Source: JACVRM01 sp963817375
GTDB taxonomy: Bacteria; Actinomycetota; Thermoleophilia; Gaiellales; Gaiellaceae
Direction of reading: 5' to 3'
Assembly: GCA_963817375.1 (NCBI GenBank)
Contig: CAWFOB010000001.1
Location: 1-64,000 of the forward strand
Length of the DNA: 64,000 bases
Shown one piece after another: positions 23,090-32,966 of this stretch; positions within the stretch are counted from its first letter, which is position 1; each line of letters opens with the position of its first letter. The position numbers and the translations under genes were made by a program. The notes below the pieces were generated by a model. The model saw only the letters and a list, made by a program, of their open reading frames with translations. It was not told the DNA's origin and did not search any database.

Positions 23090-25711
23090 TCAGCCGACGG
23101 GCAGGTCGCCCGGCTTGCGCACGGGCTCGAGCAGCCCGGCGCCGGCGATCGACTCGACCGCGGCCACGCAGCGCGGGCAGAACTGCGTTCCGGCGCAGCG
23201 GCGAAGCTCCTGGAGGACGGCCGCGTGCGTCGGGCGGTCGGGCCTGGCGCTGAGCATCGAGACGGTCGCCTCGGCGACGTGGATGATCCGCGCGCCGAGC
23301 GGGATCTCGTCACCCGAGAGGCCGTCCGGGTAGCCGAGCCCGTCGTAGCGCTCGTGGTGGTGGCGGATCGCCGGCACGGCGTCGCGCAGGTACGCGAGCC
23401 GGCCGACGAGCCGGGCGCCCTGCGGCGCATGGTCGCGCAGCTGCTCCCACTCCCCTTCGGTCAGCTCCTCGGTCTTGAGCAGCACCGAGTCCGGGACGGC
23501 GAGCTTGCCGACGTCATGGAGGAGCGCAGCCTGGCTGAGAACGTCGAGCTCCGGCGCCGAGAGCCGCAGCTCGCTCCCGATTGCGATCGCGAGCCGCTGC
23601 ACCTCGCCGGAGTGGCCGGCCGACTCGCGCTCGTCCATCACCGCGGTCAACGCCTCGATCATCGCGGTCGAGTGCTCGCGCAGCGCGTCGTTCGCCTGCT
23701 CGAGCACGGCCGTGCGCGTCGCGAGCGTCTCGACCTCGCCCTGCAGGTCGGCGGCCATGCGCTGCGCCCGGGCCGCCTCGCGGTCCTGGGTCGCGCGTGC
23801 GAGCAGGAGCGGAACGGCGATCAGCGCGAGCGTCCAGAGCCCGGCCGCGCCGTACGAGATGGCGACCACGCCGGCGAGCAGGCCCGCAGCTGTGTCCTGG
23901 AGCAGCGTCCAGCCGAGGGTGGCGCGGATCGCCGCCCAGATCGCCGTGCCCGCCTCGTTCGCGGCGAGCGCCAGCGGCCCGGCGGCCGCGATCACGAAGT
24001 AGACGCCGCCGGCGATGAGCCCCGCGGCGATCAGCCCGGCGTCCGGCGAAAGCACGCCGCGCGGGAGCGCGAAGACGCCGGCCGCCGCGAGGGCCGCGAG
24101 GGTCAGCGTGCCGATGTCGAGACCGAGACGGGCGAAGGGCACGCGTGCCCTGCCCCACTCGACGACGCAGGCGACGACGGCGGTCGGCAACGCCACGCGC
24201 GGCCCGAACAGCGCGGCGCCGGCGAGCAGCCCGACGGCGCTGACCGAGGCGGCGCCCCGCGAGGAGTCGGCGAGCACCTGGACGAGCGCGACGACGCCGA
24301 CGAGGGCCATCATCCCGAGCAGGTCCTGGTTGGTGCCGAGCACCATCGCCGCGACGCCGGCCAGGATGCCCGCGGCCGTGACGAAGAGCGGCACGAGGCC
24401 CGCGGTCGGCACCTGGAGGCCGAGCGGCCCGGCCGCCACGGAACGCAGGCGCTCGGTGGCGCTGGGTGACGCAACGGCGTTCTCGTGTCCGGCGATGACA
24501 ACGCGGTTTCGCCCCTGGACCTTCGCCCGGTACACGGCCATATCCGCCTGGTGGACGAGCCCGGTGCCGTCGTCGGCGTGCGTCGGGTACGCCGCGACGC
24601 CGACAGAGGTCGTGATGTGGATCGGGCCGGGCGCCGTGTCGACGATGATCTCCATCGCGGAGACGGCGCAGCGGATGCGTTCCGCGATCTCCGCCGCCTC
24701 GTCCGCTCCGGTCTCGGGAAGGAGGATCGCGAACTCCTCGCCGCCGAACCGCGCGGGCACGTCGTACTCGCGCAGCTCGCGCTGCAGTACCTGGGCCACC
24801 GACTGGAGGGCGGCGTCGCCGGCGAGGTGGCCGTACGTGTTGTTGACCTCGCGCAGGAGGTCGAGGTCGGCCATGAGCACGGCCAGCGGCCGCACGAAGC
24901 GCTGCGCGCGCCCGAACTCGCCCTCGAGCGCCGTGTTGAAGTGGCGCGCGTTGAAGAGGCCGGTCTTCGGATCGACGCGGGCCTCCTCCTCGAGCTTCGG
25001 CACCGAGAGCGAGCGCTGCACGACGAGGAGGGGCGCGAGCGCGAACGGGACGAGCCATGGATTGCCCGTCCACAGTCCTGCGACGGCGACGCCCAGCGCC
25101 GCGAGCACCAGCTCGGTGGTCAGCCCGTGCGTCGAGAAGATCCCGGTGTCGAAGAGCGAGCAGCGCCGCATGAACGCGACCATCGGTGCGGAGATGCCCG
25201 CCTGCACGGCCACGAGCAGCGCCATCGCGACGAGCCCGGCGGCCGCGGCCTCGGCGTTCTGGCCGTGGACGACGTCATGAGCGAGGTGCGCGCCCGCGTA
25301 GGCGGCCAGCACGGCGAGCGTGTAGGCGGCGACGTTGAAGGCCTGCACGGCCGAGGAGATGCGCCGCCGCGCCCAGTCGGGCGCCCGCAATGCAAGTGGC
25401 ATGAGCGCGACGAGCGAAGCCGGCAGCAGCAGCGCACCCGCGACCAGGAACACGGCGGTCGTGTGGTACGCGTAGTTCCGCTTGGTGCGCACCGTGAAGA
25501 GCTGCGCGACGGCTGCGCAGCCGGTCAGGATCAGGAACGTCGTCCAGCCCGGCGTTTCGAGCGAGAGATCCTGGAGTACGGGCAGCGCGACGACGACCGC
25601 GATGGCGCCCACGACGGCCAGGTACACGGTGGCGCTGAACGGCAACCCCCGCCGTTTGGCGGGCGCTTCCGCTACCGACGCGCTCTCGGCGCTATCGCCG
25701 AGCGTGGTCAC
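23090..25711 (-). CDS. membrane diguanylate cyclase / HD-GYP phosphodiesterase-type protein
   Basis: An 873-residue protein with an unusual order. A first membrane block of about six helices spans residues 25-235. A GGDEF domain spans about 240-410 with active-site GGEEF (323-327) and a complete inhibitory I-site R314-x-x-D317 five residues before it. A second membrane block of about six helices spans 435-640, then a short coiled coil, then an HD-GYP domain from about 680 with HD at 732-733, HHHERYDGLGYPDGL and a CxxC near the end. So it can probably make c-di-GMP and may also break it down; which activity dominates cannot be told. It is divergent from murT. Candidate receivers of the signal are the RsiG-like protein and the second HD-GYP protein in this window. 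Confidence 0.92.
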   Translation of the reverse strand: MTTLGDSAESASVAEAPAKRRGLPFSATVYLAVVGAIAVVVALPVLQDLSLETPGWTTFLILTGCAAVAQLFTVRTKRNYAYHTTAVFLVAGALLLPASLVALMPLALRAPDWARRRISSAVQAFNVAAYTLAVLAAYAGAHLAHDVVHGQNAEAAAAGLVAMALLVAVQAGISAPMVAFMRRCSLFDTGIFSTHGLTTELVLAALGVAVAGLWTGNPWLVPFALAPLLVVQRSLSVPKLEEEARVDPKTGLFNARHFNTALEGEFGRAQRFVRPLAVLMADLDLLREVNNTYGHLAGDAALQSVAQVLQRELREYDVPARFGGEEFAILLPETGADEAAEIAERIRCAVSAMEIIVDTAPGPIHITTSVGVAAYPTHADDGTGLVHQADMAVYRAKVQGRNRVVIAGHENAVASPSATERLRSVAAGPLGLQVPTAGLVPLFVTAAGILAGVAAMVLGTNQDLLGMMALVGVVALVQVLADSSRGAASVSAVGLLAGAALFGPRVALPTAVVACVVEWGRARVPFARLGLDIGTLTLAALAAAGVFALPRGVLSPDAGLIAAGLIAGGVYFVIAAAGPLALAANEAGTAIWAAIRATLGWTLLQDTAAGLLAGVVAISYGAAGLWTLALIAVPLLLARATQDREAARAQRMAADLQGEVETLATRTAVLEQANDALREHSTAMIEALTAVMDERESAGHSGEVQRLAIAIGSELRLSAPELDVLSQAALLHDVGKLAVPDSVLLKTEELTEGEWEQLRDHAPQGARLVGRLAYLRDAVPAIRHHHERYDGLGYPDGLSGDEIPLGARIIHVAEATVSMLSARPDRPTHAAVLQELRRCAGTQFCPRCVAAVESIAGAGLLEPVRKPGDLPVG

Positions 25712-25757
25712 GTGAGTTCACCGGTTCTCTCCCAGCCGCATTGACCGCATGTGTCTT

Positions 25758-25777
25758 CACCGGCCCTTTGGCCGGTG
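25758..25777. promoter_or_regulatory. hairpin in the divergent region before murT
   Basis: A perfect 8-bp inverted repeat, CACCGGCC / GGCCGGTG with a CTTT centre, lies midway between the divergent diguanylate cyclase and murT genes. It could be an operator shared by both promoters or a leader hairpin of murT. No T-tract supports a terminator. Confidence 0.35.
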
Positions 25778-25854
25778 TTCTGACCGTAGGAACCACGGGG
25801 CCACATGGCCATCCCCCGACAGAGGTACCGCAGCCCGGTGGATACGCTCGTTCC

Positions 25855-27225
25855 GTGCAGCTCCGGCTTCCGCTGTCGGTCGAAGTCGCGCTCGCGCGCG
25901 GCGCGGGGCGGCTCTCCCGCCTTGCGGGGGCAGGCGGAGGCACGACCTTGCCCGGAAAGCTGCTCACGCGGCTGGATCCCGCGGCGCTGGAGCGCCTGTC
26001 GGCGAGGCTTTCGCGCGGCAGCGCGCTCGTCTCGGCGACGAACGGCAAGACCACGACCGCCTCGATGGTCGCCGGGATTCTCGCCCCGCGCGTGAAGCTC
26101 GCGCACAACAACTCGGGCGCGAACCTCGTCTCCGGGGTCGCCTCGACCCTGCTCTCGGCGAACGACGCCGAGCTGGGGCTCTTCGAGGTCGACGAGGCGG
26201 CACTGCCGGAGGTGGCGCGGCGCGTGCGGCCGCGCGCGATCTGCCTGGGCAACCTGTTTCGCGATCAGCTCGACCGCTACGGCGAGCTCGAGCTCGTCGC
26301 GGCCCGCTGGCGCGCGATGGCGGCGTCCCTGGATCCAGCGTCCACGCTGGTCGTGAACGGCGACGACCCGCAAGTGGGCGACCTCGCCCGCGAACGGCAG
26401 AGCTCGCTGGTGTTCGGGCTCGACGACCCGCGCCACGCCCGGCCGCGCCTCCAGCACGCGGCCGACTCGAAGTGGTGCATCCGCTGCGGAACGCCGTACG
26501 AGTACGCAGCCGCCTACGTCGGCCACCTCGGCGACTACCGCTGTCCCGCGTGCGGGCACGCGCGGCCGCAGCTCGACGTCGCGGCGCGGGAGCTGGAGCT
26601 GGACGGGCTCGACTCGGTGTCCTTCCTGCTGGCGACGCCGGAGGGCGAGCGGCGTGTGCGGCTGCGCTTACCGGGGCTGTACAACGTCTACAACGCGGCC
26701 GCCGCAGCGTCGCTTGCGCTGGCCCTGGGCGCGTCGCTCGACGAGATCGTCGCGGGCCTCGAGGGCTTCGGCGGGGCGTTCGGGCGCTTCGAGCGCATCA
26801 CGGTCGGCTCGCGGCGGTTGCTCGTGCTGCTGATCAAGAACCCGGCCGGCGCGAACGAGGCGATCCGCACCCTCGTCGCCGGGCGGCCGCCGCGACTGGC
26901 GCTGATCGCCCTGAACGACGAGATCGCGGACGGCCGGGACGTCTCCTGGATCTGGGACGTCGACTTCGAGCCGCTGCTCGACGGCCTCGAGCAGGTGATC
27001 GCCACCGGCGAGCGCGCGGCGGAGCTGGCGCTGCGCTGCAAGTACGCCGGCTTCGAGAACGTCGTCGTCCAGCCGGATCTGGGGAGGGCGCTCGACCTCG
27101 GCCTGGAGACGGTCGCCGAGGGCGAGGAGCTCGTCTGCCTGCCGACCTACACGGCGATGCTGGCGCTGCGCGAGATCGTGACCGAGCGCGGCCACGTGCG
27201 GCCGTACTGGGAGCGTGCCGCATGA
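25855..27225 (+). CDS. murT: lipid II isoglutaminyl synthase, Mur ligase subunit
   Basis: A 456-residue cytosolic enzyme that, with GatD, amidates the D-glutamate of lipid II to D-isoglutamine. Mur-ligase features: the ATP loop SATNGKTTTAS (about residue 60), the LFEVDEAALP metal strand and NGDDP. The MurT-specific zinc ribbon (CIRCG, then CPACGH) lies about 200-235, and the C-terminal DUF1727 part has NPAGANEAIR and NDEIADGRDVSWIWDVDFE. Start: GTG 25855, since longer frames upstream lack family similarity. It overlaps gatD by ATGA. This is a conserved actinobacterial and firmicute pair. Confidence 0.93.
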   Translation: MQLRLPLSVEVALARGAGRLSRLAGAGGGTTLPGKLLTRLDPAALERLSARLSRGSALVSATNGKTTTASMVAGILAPRVKLAHNNSGANLVSGVASTLLSANDAELGLFEVDEAALPEVARRVRPRAICLGNLFRDQLDRYGELELVAARWRAMAASLDPASTLVVNGDDPQVGDLARERQSSLVFGLDDPRHARPRLQHAADSKWCIRCGTPYEYAAAYVGHLGDYRCPACGHARPQLDVAARELELDGLDSVSFLLATPEGERRVRLRLPGLYNVYNAAAAASLALALGASLDEIVAGLEGFGGAFGRFERITVGSRRLLVLLIKNPAGANEAIRTLVAGRPPRLALIALNDEIADGRDVSWIWDVDFEPLLDGLEQVIATGERAAELALRCKYAGFENVVVQPDLGRALDLGLETVAEGEELVCLPTYTAMLALREIVTERGHVRPYWERAA

Positions 27226-27966
27226 TCCGCGTCGCCCACCTCTACCCCGACTATCTGAACATCTACGCCGATCGCGGCAACATCGCGGTGCTCGACCGGC
27301 GCGCGGCCTGGCGTGGGCTGACGCTCGAGGTGACGCCGATCGGCGTCGGCACGCCGCTGACCGCCGACTACGACCTCTTCTACGTCGGCGGCGGCCAGGA
27401 CCGCGAGCAGGCGCTGATCGCACCCGACCTGGCGTCTCGGGCAGAGCCGCTGGCGGCGCTCGTCCAGGGAGGGCGCTGCGGTGCTGGCGGTGTGCGGCGG
27501 GTACCAGCTCCTCGGGCGCGGCTACCGCGACGCCGCCGGCGAGGAGCTCCCGGGCGCGGGCGTGTTCCCGCTCGTCACCGTGGCGGGCCGGCGGCGGATG
27601 ATCGGCGACGTCCTGCTCGAGTGCGAGCTGGATCCCGGCGAGCGCCGCACCGTGGCCGGGTTCGAGAACCACGCCGGCCGGACGCTGCTCGACGACGACG
27701 CCGAGCCGCTCGGCCGCGTCGTCGCGGGATTCGGCAACGACGGCGAGTCGGGCTACGAGGGCTGCCGCGTCGGGAATGCGATCGGCACGTACCTGCACGG
27801 GCCGCTGCTTCCGCGCAATCCGCGGCTCGCCGACTGGCTGCTGGCGCACGCGGTCGAGCACCGGACGGGCGAGCGACCCGTCTTCGAGCCGCTGCCAGAC
27901 GAGCTCGAGCGCGAGGCGCACGCCGTCTCGGCCGACCGTGCGCGGACGCGCGGCGGCCGCTTCTGA
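27222..27966 (+). CDS. gatD: lipid II isoglutaminyl synthase, glutaminase subunit (one frameshift)
   Basis: The glutamine amidotransferase partner of MurT: it supplies ammonia from glutamine. The start MIRVAHLYPDYLNIYADRGN and YVGGGQDREQ are standard GatD. Near 27467 the sequence reads one G too many (CAGGGAGGG where CAGGAGGG restores the frame); after it the product goes on with the nucleophile loop AVLAVCGGYQLLG (catalytic Cys), GFENHAGRT and the catalytic His in GTYLHGPLLPRNP. The locus length of 745 nt is 248 codons plus one base, which fits one insertion. An essential-type gene in an intact operon, so a sequence error is likely. Confidence 0.88.
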
Positions 27967-28753
27967 GTGGCCTGCGACCTCTGCGGCGCGAGCGCCGGGA
28001 CGACGCTTGTGACCGTCGGCGACTACGCGGTCGTGCGGTGCACGGAGTGCCGCCTCGTCCGCACCGAGCCGCAGCCCGACGACCTGGCCGCCCTCTACCC
28101 GGACGACTACTACAGCTTTCAGCCTCCAAAGCCGCCGTCGCGCCGTCCCGGGCGGGGGCCACTCGCGCGCCGGCTCGTGCCGGGCGTACCGCCCGGCCCG
28201 CCCGGCGACCTGCTCGACGTCGGCTGCGGCTCGGGCGCGGCTCTGCTCATGCTGCGGGCGGCCGGCTGGAAAGCGCGCGGGGTCGAGACGAGCGCCGCCG
28301 CGGTTCGTGCTGCCCAGCAGGCCGGCCTGGACGTGACGCACGGTGACCTCGTCGGCGCCGGCTTCGAGGCCGGCTCGTTCGACGGCGTGCGGTTCTGGCA
28401 CTCGCTCGAGCACATGCGCTCACCGGGCGCCGAGCTCGCAGAGGCGTACCGGCTCCTGCGCACGGGCGGGATGGTGATGGCCGGCGTGCCGAACTTCGGC
28501 TCGCTCCTCCGGCGCGTCGCCGGGACGAAGTGGCGCCCGCTCGACGTGCCCCGTCACCTGTGGCACTTCGAGCGCGGCACGCTGGCAGCGATGCTCGAGC
28601 GCTCGGGATTCACGATCCGCGAGCTCGGCTCGGTGAGCGACAGCACGGCGCTCCTCTGGACGATCGGCGTGGACAGCCGCTGGCTCTGGCGCGCCGCCCT
28701 CCCCGTCGAGATGGCGCTGGACGCCGTTGGCGTGGGCGACGCCCTCGAGGTGA
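27967..28753 (+). CDS. class I SAM-dependent methyltransferase with N-terminal zinc ribbon
   Basis: Starts at GTG 27967 directly after the gatD stop. The N-terminal CDLCG and CTECR pairs form a small zinc ribbon with VRTEPQPDDLAALYPDDYY. The methyltransferase core has the SAM loop LLDVGCGSGAALLML and the motif FWHSLEHMRSP, with a PNFGSL strand after it. These match the zinc-ribbon methyltransferases that act on sugars or small molecules. The 3' end is uncertain: the given frame runs on for 1.6 kb into minus-strand genes, whereas a +1 frame ends at 28751-28753, just before the convergent NUDIX stop. One inserted base between about 28680 and 28750 is assumed. Confidence 0.7.
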
Positions 28754-28759
28754 CCGCGC

Positions 28760-29222
28760 TCACGGCGCCCAGAGCGGCCCCAGGTACACCGTCGGGTCGC
28801 CCGGCCGCCAGCGGGCGAGGAAACGCTGGATCGGCGGGTGGAGGACGACGTCGTCGAGCTCGTCGAAGCGCGAACAGCCGATGGCCGCGAACGGCGGCGT
28901 CCTCCGACGTCACGCGCTCGAGCGACCGGCCGGTCAGGTCGGTCGCGAAGATGATGTGGACGACGTGCTTGCGCGCGAACGCTGCCCGCGGGCGCGATCG
29001 AGTCGACGATCGCCACCGGGCCCTCGACCGGCGGGCTGTCCTCGATCCCGATCTCCTCGTGCAGCTCCCGGCGCAGCGCCTGCGAGGAGGCTCTCGCCCG
29101 CGTCGACGCCGCCGCCGGGCAGCAGCCAGTACTCGCTTGCCGTGCTTCTCGTGGCGGCAGAGGAGCACGCTGTCGCGCCAGCGCAGGATCGCCGAGACGC
29201 GGATCCGCGGCTGCCCGGTCAC
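28760..29222 (-). CDS. NUDIX hydrolase, several frameshifts
   Basis: Pieces in three frames join to one NUDIX protein of about 150 residues: RIRVSAILRWRDSVLLCRHEK near the start, then LLPGGGVDAGE, then ALRRELHEEIGIEDSP (together the box G-x5-E-x7-REUxEExG), then AIVDSIAP, and the end IQRFLARWRPGDP with TGA at 28762-28760. The family removes nucleoside diphosphates linked to another group; substrate unknown. The likely start, GTG 29222, abuts the dut end. Insertions are needed near 29105-29140 and 28990-29000 at least. Confidence 0.65.
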
Positions 29223-29662
29223 GTCCGCCGAAGAGCCGAAGCCCGGCACGCCGCGCTCCGTCTCTCGGGAGCTCGTCGACCTCGACCGGCTCGAGCGTCC
29301 GGCGACCGGGACGACGACGAGCTGCGCGATCCGCATGCCGGGCTCGACGACGAACGTCTCGCCGGCGGTCGGTGTTGACGAGGACGACCTGGAGCTCGCC
29401 GCGGTAGCCCGCGTCGACGAGCCCGGCGCGTTGACGATGCGCGATCCCGTGGCGCGCGGCGAGCCCCGAGCGCGGCACGACGAGGCCCGCGTGGCCCTCC
29501 GGGATCGCGACGGCGATGCCCGTGCCGACGACGGCGCGCTCGCCCGGGCCGAGCTCGACGCGCTCGCACGCAGCCGAGGTCGAGCCCCGCGTCACCCGGG
29601 TAGGCGCGCTCCGGGCAGCGACGGCGTCCTCGCTGCAGCCGCCGGATCGGGAGCTCGATCAC
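29219..29662 (-). CDS. dut: deoxyuridine 5'-triphosphate nucleotidohydrolase, frameshifted
   Basis: The trimeric dUTPase converts dUTP to dUMP and pyrophosphate. Pieces in different frames give all family motifs: a start IELPIRRLQ at GTG 29662, PGDAGLDL (motif 1), VPRSGLAARHGIA (motif 2), GLVDAGYRGELQVVLVNTD (motif 3), MRIAQLVVVPV (motif 4) and GFGSS (motif 5). The start overlaps the hflX stop (GTGA). At least four single-base shifts are needed in 440 bp. For an essential-type gene this points to sequence error. The exact end is uncertain. Confidence 0.75.
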   Translation of the reverse strand: MIELPIRRLQRGRRRCPERAYPGDAGLDLGCVRARRARPGRARRRRHGHRRRDPGGPRGPRRAALGARRAPRDRASSTRRARRRGLPRRAPGRPRQHRPPARRSSSSPACGSRSSSSSRSPDARAGRGRRAPERRSAACRASALRRT

Positions 29663-30983
29663 CGGGCAGCCGACGCGGCGGTTGCGTCGGCCTCGGCGAT
29701 GAGGAACGGCGCGTAGCGGCGCAGCTCGTGCTCGGGCAGCCGCGCACGGATGAACACGCCGTCCGGCGCGGTCCTCGCGCAGCTCGATCGGCGGGCCGAG
29801 CGCGTAGAGCTCGGCGAGCGTCGCGCCCTCCTCGTACGGCACGAGCAGCTCGACGACCGCTCGAAGCGGCCTGCGAACCGCTCGGCGATGCGGGCGCGCA
29901 GCTCGTCGAGCCCCTCGCCGGTCCGCGCCGAGACCTGCAGCGCGCCGGGAAAGCGGTTCGCGAGCCGGCGGCGCGTCAGCGAGTCGACCGCGTCGATCTT
30001 GTTCAGCACGAGCTCGACGCGGCAGGTCGTGCGGCGCCGATCTCGCCCAGCACGGCCTCGACCGCGTCGACCATGCTCGTCGAGCCGCTCCTCGGGCGCG
30101 GACGCGTCGGCGACGTGCAGCACGAGGTCGGCGACGAGCGTCTCCTCGAGCGTGGCCGCGAACCCCTCGACGAGCTGGTGCGGGAGCCGGCGGATGAAGC
30201 CGACGGTGTCGGTGACCAGATAGCGGCGGCCGTCGTGCGTCGAACGAGCGCGTCGTCGGGTCGAGCGTCTCGAACAGGCGGTCCGTCGACGGAGACGTCG
30301 GCGCCCGTCAGCGCGTTCAGGAGCGTCGACTTGCCGACGTTCGTGTAGCCGGCGAGCGCGACCGTCGGCGCTTCGCTGCGCCGCCGCGACTTCGCGGCGC
30401 GTGTCGCGCTGCGCGCTGAGCGTCGTCGAGCCGGCGCTTGAGGACCGACGACCCGCCGGCGGGCGATGCCGGCGGTCGGTCTCGAGCTGCGACTCGCCCG
30501 GGCCGCGCGTCCCGACGCCGCCGCCGAGGCGCTCGAGGTGCTGCCACATGCCCCGCATGCGCGGCAGGTTGTACTCGAGCTGGGCGAGCTCGACCTGGAG
30601 CTTGCCCCTCGGCGCTGACGGCGTGCTGGGCGAAGATGTCGAGGATCAGCTGCGTGCGGTCGACGACGCGCGCCTTGAGCGCGTTCTCGAGAGGCGCTGC
30701 TGCGTCGGCGACGAGCTCGTCGTCGACGAGGAGCGACTCGGCCGCGGACTGGCCGAACGCGGCCTTGAGCTCCTCGAGCTTGCCCTTGCCGACGTAGGAA
30801 CGGCGGTCGGGGAGCGCCGGTGCTGGACGAGCTCGCCGACCGGCTCGACCGCAGCCGTCGCGCGCGAGCTCGTGCAGCTCGGCGAGGCGCTCTTCGGCGT
30901 CGACGCCCTGTGGCAGGCACTGCGACGATGAATCCGCGCTCGGGCGCGGCGCCGGGCGCAGGATCGGGCTGGCGATGGGTCAC
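29659..30983 (-). CDS. hflX: ribosome-associated GTPase HflX, frameshifted
   Basis: HflX is a GTPase that splits stalled or heat-damaged ribosomes. Visible parts across three frames: an N-terminal ERGFIVAVPATG, a GKGKLEELKA-like part, the hallmark RMRGMWQHLERLGGG and GTRGPGESQLETDRR, the P-loop ALAGYTNVGKSTLLNALTG, DTVGFIRRLPHQLVE with LVLHVADAS, LVLNKID and a C-terminal domain ending DATAASAAR. GTG 30983 is the best start. The total of 1325 nt is two bases over a whole number of codons; many shifts lie between 30020 and 30870. It is divergent from dapC by 40 bp. Confidence 0.8.
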
Positions 30984-31023
30984 CGGGCTGATTATGCCGC
31001 GGGCCGCGGCAGAATCCGCAGCG

Positions 31024-32168
31024 ATGGCGCTCGTCTCGCCCCTGCTGGCGCGCACCGGCACGTACCCCTTCGTCCGCCTCGAGCAGGCAAAACGGCGCGT
31101 GCAGGCGCGCGGGATCGAGATCGTCGACTTGGGCACGGCGACCCGCGCGAGCCGACCGACCCCCGCATCGAGCAGCGCGCTCGTCGACGCGCTCCCCGAG
31201 ATGTCGGGCTACCCGCTCGCCGAGGGGCTGCCGGAGCTGCGAGAGGCGGTCGCCGGCTGGGCGTACCGGCGCTTCGACGTCCGGCTCGATCCCGAGACCG
31301 AGGTCATCCCGACGTACGGCTCGAAGGAGGCGATCTTCTCGCTGGCCCTGGCGCTGCTCGACCGCGACGCCGGCCGGCGCACGGTGGTCGTACACCGAGC
31401 CGGCCTACCCGGTCTACGAACGCGGCGCGCTCTTCGCCGGCGCGCGAGCCGCTCGGGCTCCGCTGCTCGAGGCGCCAGCGGCTTCCTGCCGGATCTCGAC
31501 GCGGTCGACTGGGACGGCGTCGCGCTGCTCTGGGTCAACTACCCGAACAACCCGACAGGCGCGGTCGCCGGGCTCGACTTCTTCGAGCGTGCCGCCGGGC
31601 TCGCGCGCCGACACGGCTTCGTGCTCGCCTCGGACGAGGCGTACACCGAGCTGTGGTTCGACCGGCAGCCGCCGTCGGCGCTTCAGGTCGCTGACCGTAC
31701 GAACGTGCTCGTGTTCAACACCTCTCGCAAGCGCTCGTCGATGACCGGCTACCGGTCGGTTTCGCGGCCGGCGACCCCGAGCTCGTCGAAGACGCTGCGC
31801 GCGTTCCGGCCGTCCGTCGGGACGGCGCCGCAGGAGTTCGTCCAGCGGGCCGCCGTCGTCGCGTGGGGCGACGAGTCGCACGTCGTGCGCAACCGTGAGC
31901 GCTACCGCGAGAAGCGCGAGGTGCTGCTCGAGGCCCTCGCGAAGGCGGGGCTGCGGGTCGCCGGCAGCCAGGCGACGCATCTACCTCTGGGTCGAGGTGC
32001 CGGCGGGCGAGACCTCCGAGGACTTCGCGACGCGCGTGCTCGAGCGCGGCGTCGTTGTCTCGCCCGGCTCCTACTTCGGGCCGACGCGGCGAGGGCTACG
32101 TCCGCATCGCGCTGACGCCGCCCATGGACGAGTGCCGCCGCGCGGCCGTGATCCTGGAGTCGCTCTGA
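31024..32168 (+). CDS. dapC: N-succinyldiaminopimelate aminotransferase, frameshifted
   Basis: A PLP enzyme of the lysine/DAP pathway that makes N-succinyl-LL-2,6-diaminoheptanedioate. Motifs: the start LVSPLLARTGTYPFVRLEQAK, GYPLAEGLPELREAVAGW, TYGSKEAIFSLA, WVNYPNNPTGAV, ASDEAYTELWF, and the PLP lysine in SRKRSSMTGYRS followed by RPSVGTAPQEFVQ. It then continues in other frames as YLWVEVPAGETSEDF and IALTPPMDECR to TGA 32166-32168. Shifts lie near 31390, 31440, 31470, 31755, 31980 and 32090. The coupled dapD supports the assignment over other aminotransferases. Confidence 0.85.
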
Positions 32169-32966
32169 GCCTCGCCGAGACGATCGACCGCCTCTGGGAG
32201 ACCGGCGAGTCGGAGGCCGAGCCTGTCGAGGAGGCCATCCGCCTGCTCGACGCGCGGGGAGGCGCGCGTGGCCGAGCCGCGCGACGGCGAGCTGGGTCAC
32301 GAACGAGAGGCTGAAGAAGGCGATCCTCGTCTACTTCAGGCTCCGCAAGGTCGAGCCGATGGAGGCCGGCGCGTTCGGCTACCTCGACAAGATCCCGCTC
32401 AAGCAGCGACTATGCGGCGCGCGGCGTGCGCGTCGTGCCGCCCGGCGGTCGCGCGCTACGGGTCGTTCCTCTCCGAAGGCGTCGTCCTGATGCCGAGCTT
32501 CGTGAACATCGGCGCCTGGGTCGGGCCGCGGACGATGGTCGACACGTGGGCGACGGTCGGCTCGTGCGCGCAGATCGGCGCCGACGTGCACCTCGCGGGC
32601 GGCGTCGGCATCGGCGGCGTCCTCGAGCCGCCGCAGGCGCAGCCGGTGATCGTCGAGGACGGCGCCTTCATCGGCTCCCGCGCGATCGTCACCGAGGGCG
32701 TGCGCATCGGCCGCGAGGCCGTGCTGGCAGCGAACGTCTCGCTGACGCGCAGCGTTCCGGTGATCGACGTGACCGGCCCGGAGCCGGTCGAGTACCGCGG
32801 GGAGGTGCCGGCGCGCGCCATCGTCGTGCCAGGCACACGCCCGAAAGTGTTCCCGGCCGGGACGTACCAGCTCGACTGTGCGCTGATCATCGGCTATCGG
32901 GCGGAGTCGCACGATCAGCGCCTGTCGCTGAACGACGTCCTGCGCGAGTACGAGATCGCTACATAG
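32165..32966 (+). CDS. dapD: tetrahydrodipicolinate N-succinyltransferase, frameshifted 5' part
   Basis: A trimeric left-handed beta-helix enzyme that puts succinyl from succinyl-CoA onto tetrahydrodipicolinate. The intact part from about 32450 has VLMPSFVNIGAWVGPRTMVD, ATVGSCAQIG, GGVGIGGVLEP and GAFIGSRAIV, and ends NDVLREYEIAT. The 5' part is split over frames: LSLAETIDRLWETGE, then AEPRDGEL and RLKKAIL, then KVEPMEAGAFGYLDK and SDYAARGVRVVPP. Shifts fall near 32255, 32300, 32405 and 32445, each explained by one extra G or C. The start appears to be CTG overlapping the dapC stop as CTGA. Its 3' end overlaps the convergent DapF-like gene by 8 bp. Confidence 0.88.

Noticed and set aside
26668..28413. 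A 581-residue minus-strand frame across murT and gatD
   Set aside because: Shadow of two recognised genes, with Arg/Pro/Ala composition and no motif.
28753..32450. The cluster of broken genes as true pseudogenes
   Set aside because: The breaks are single extra bases that restore conserved motifs when removed, and the genes include dapC, dapD and dut. Kept as genes with probable sequence errors.
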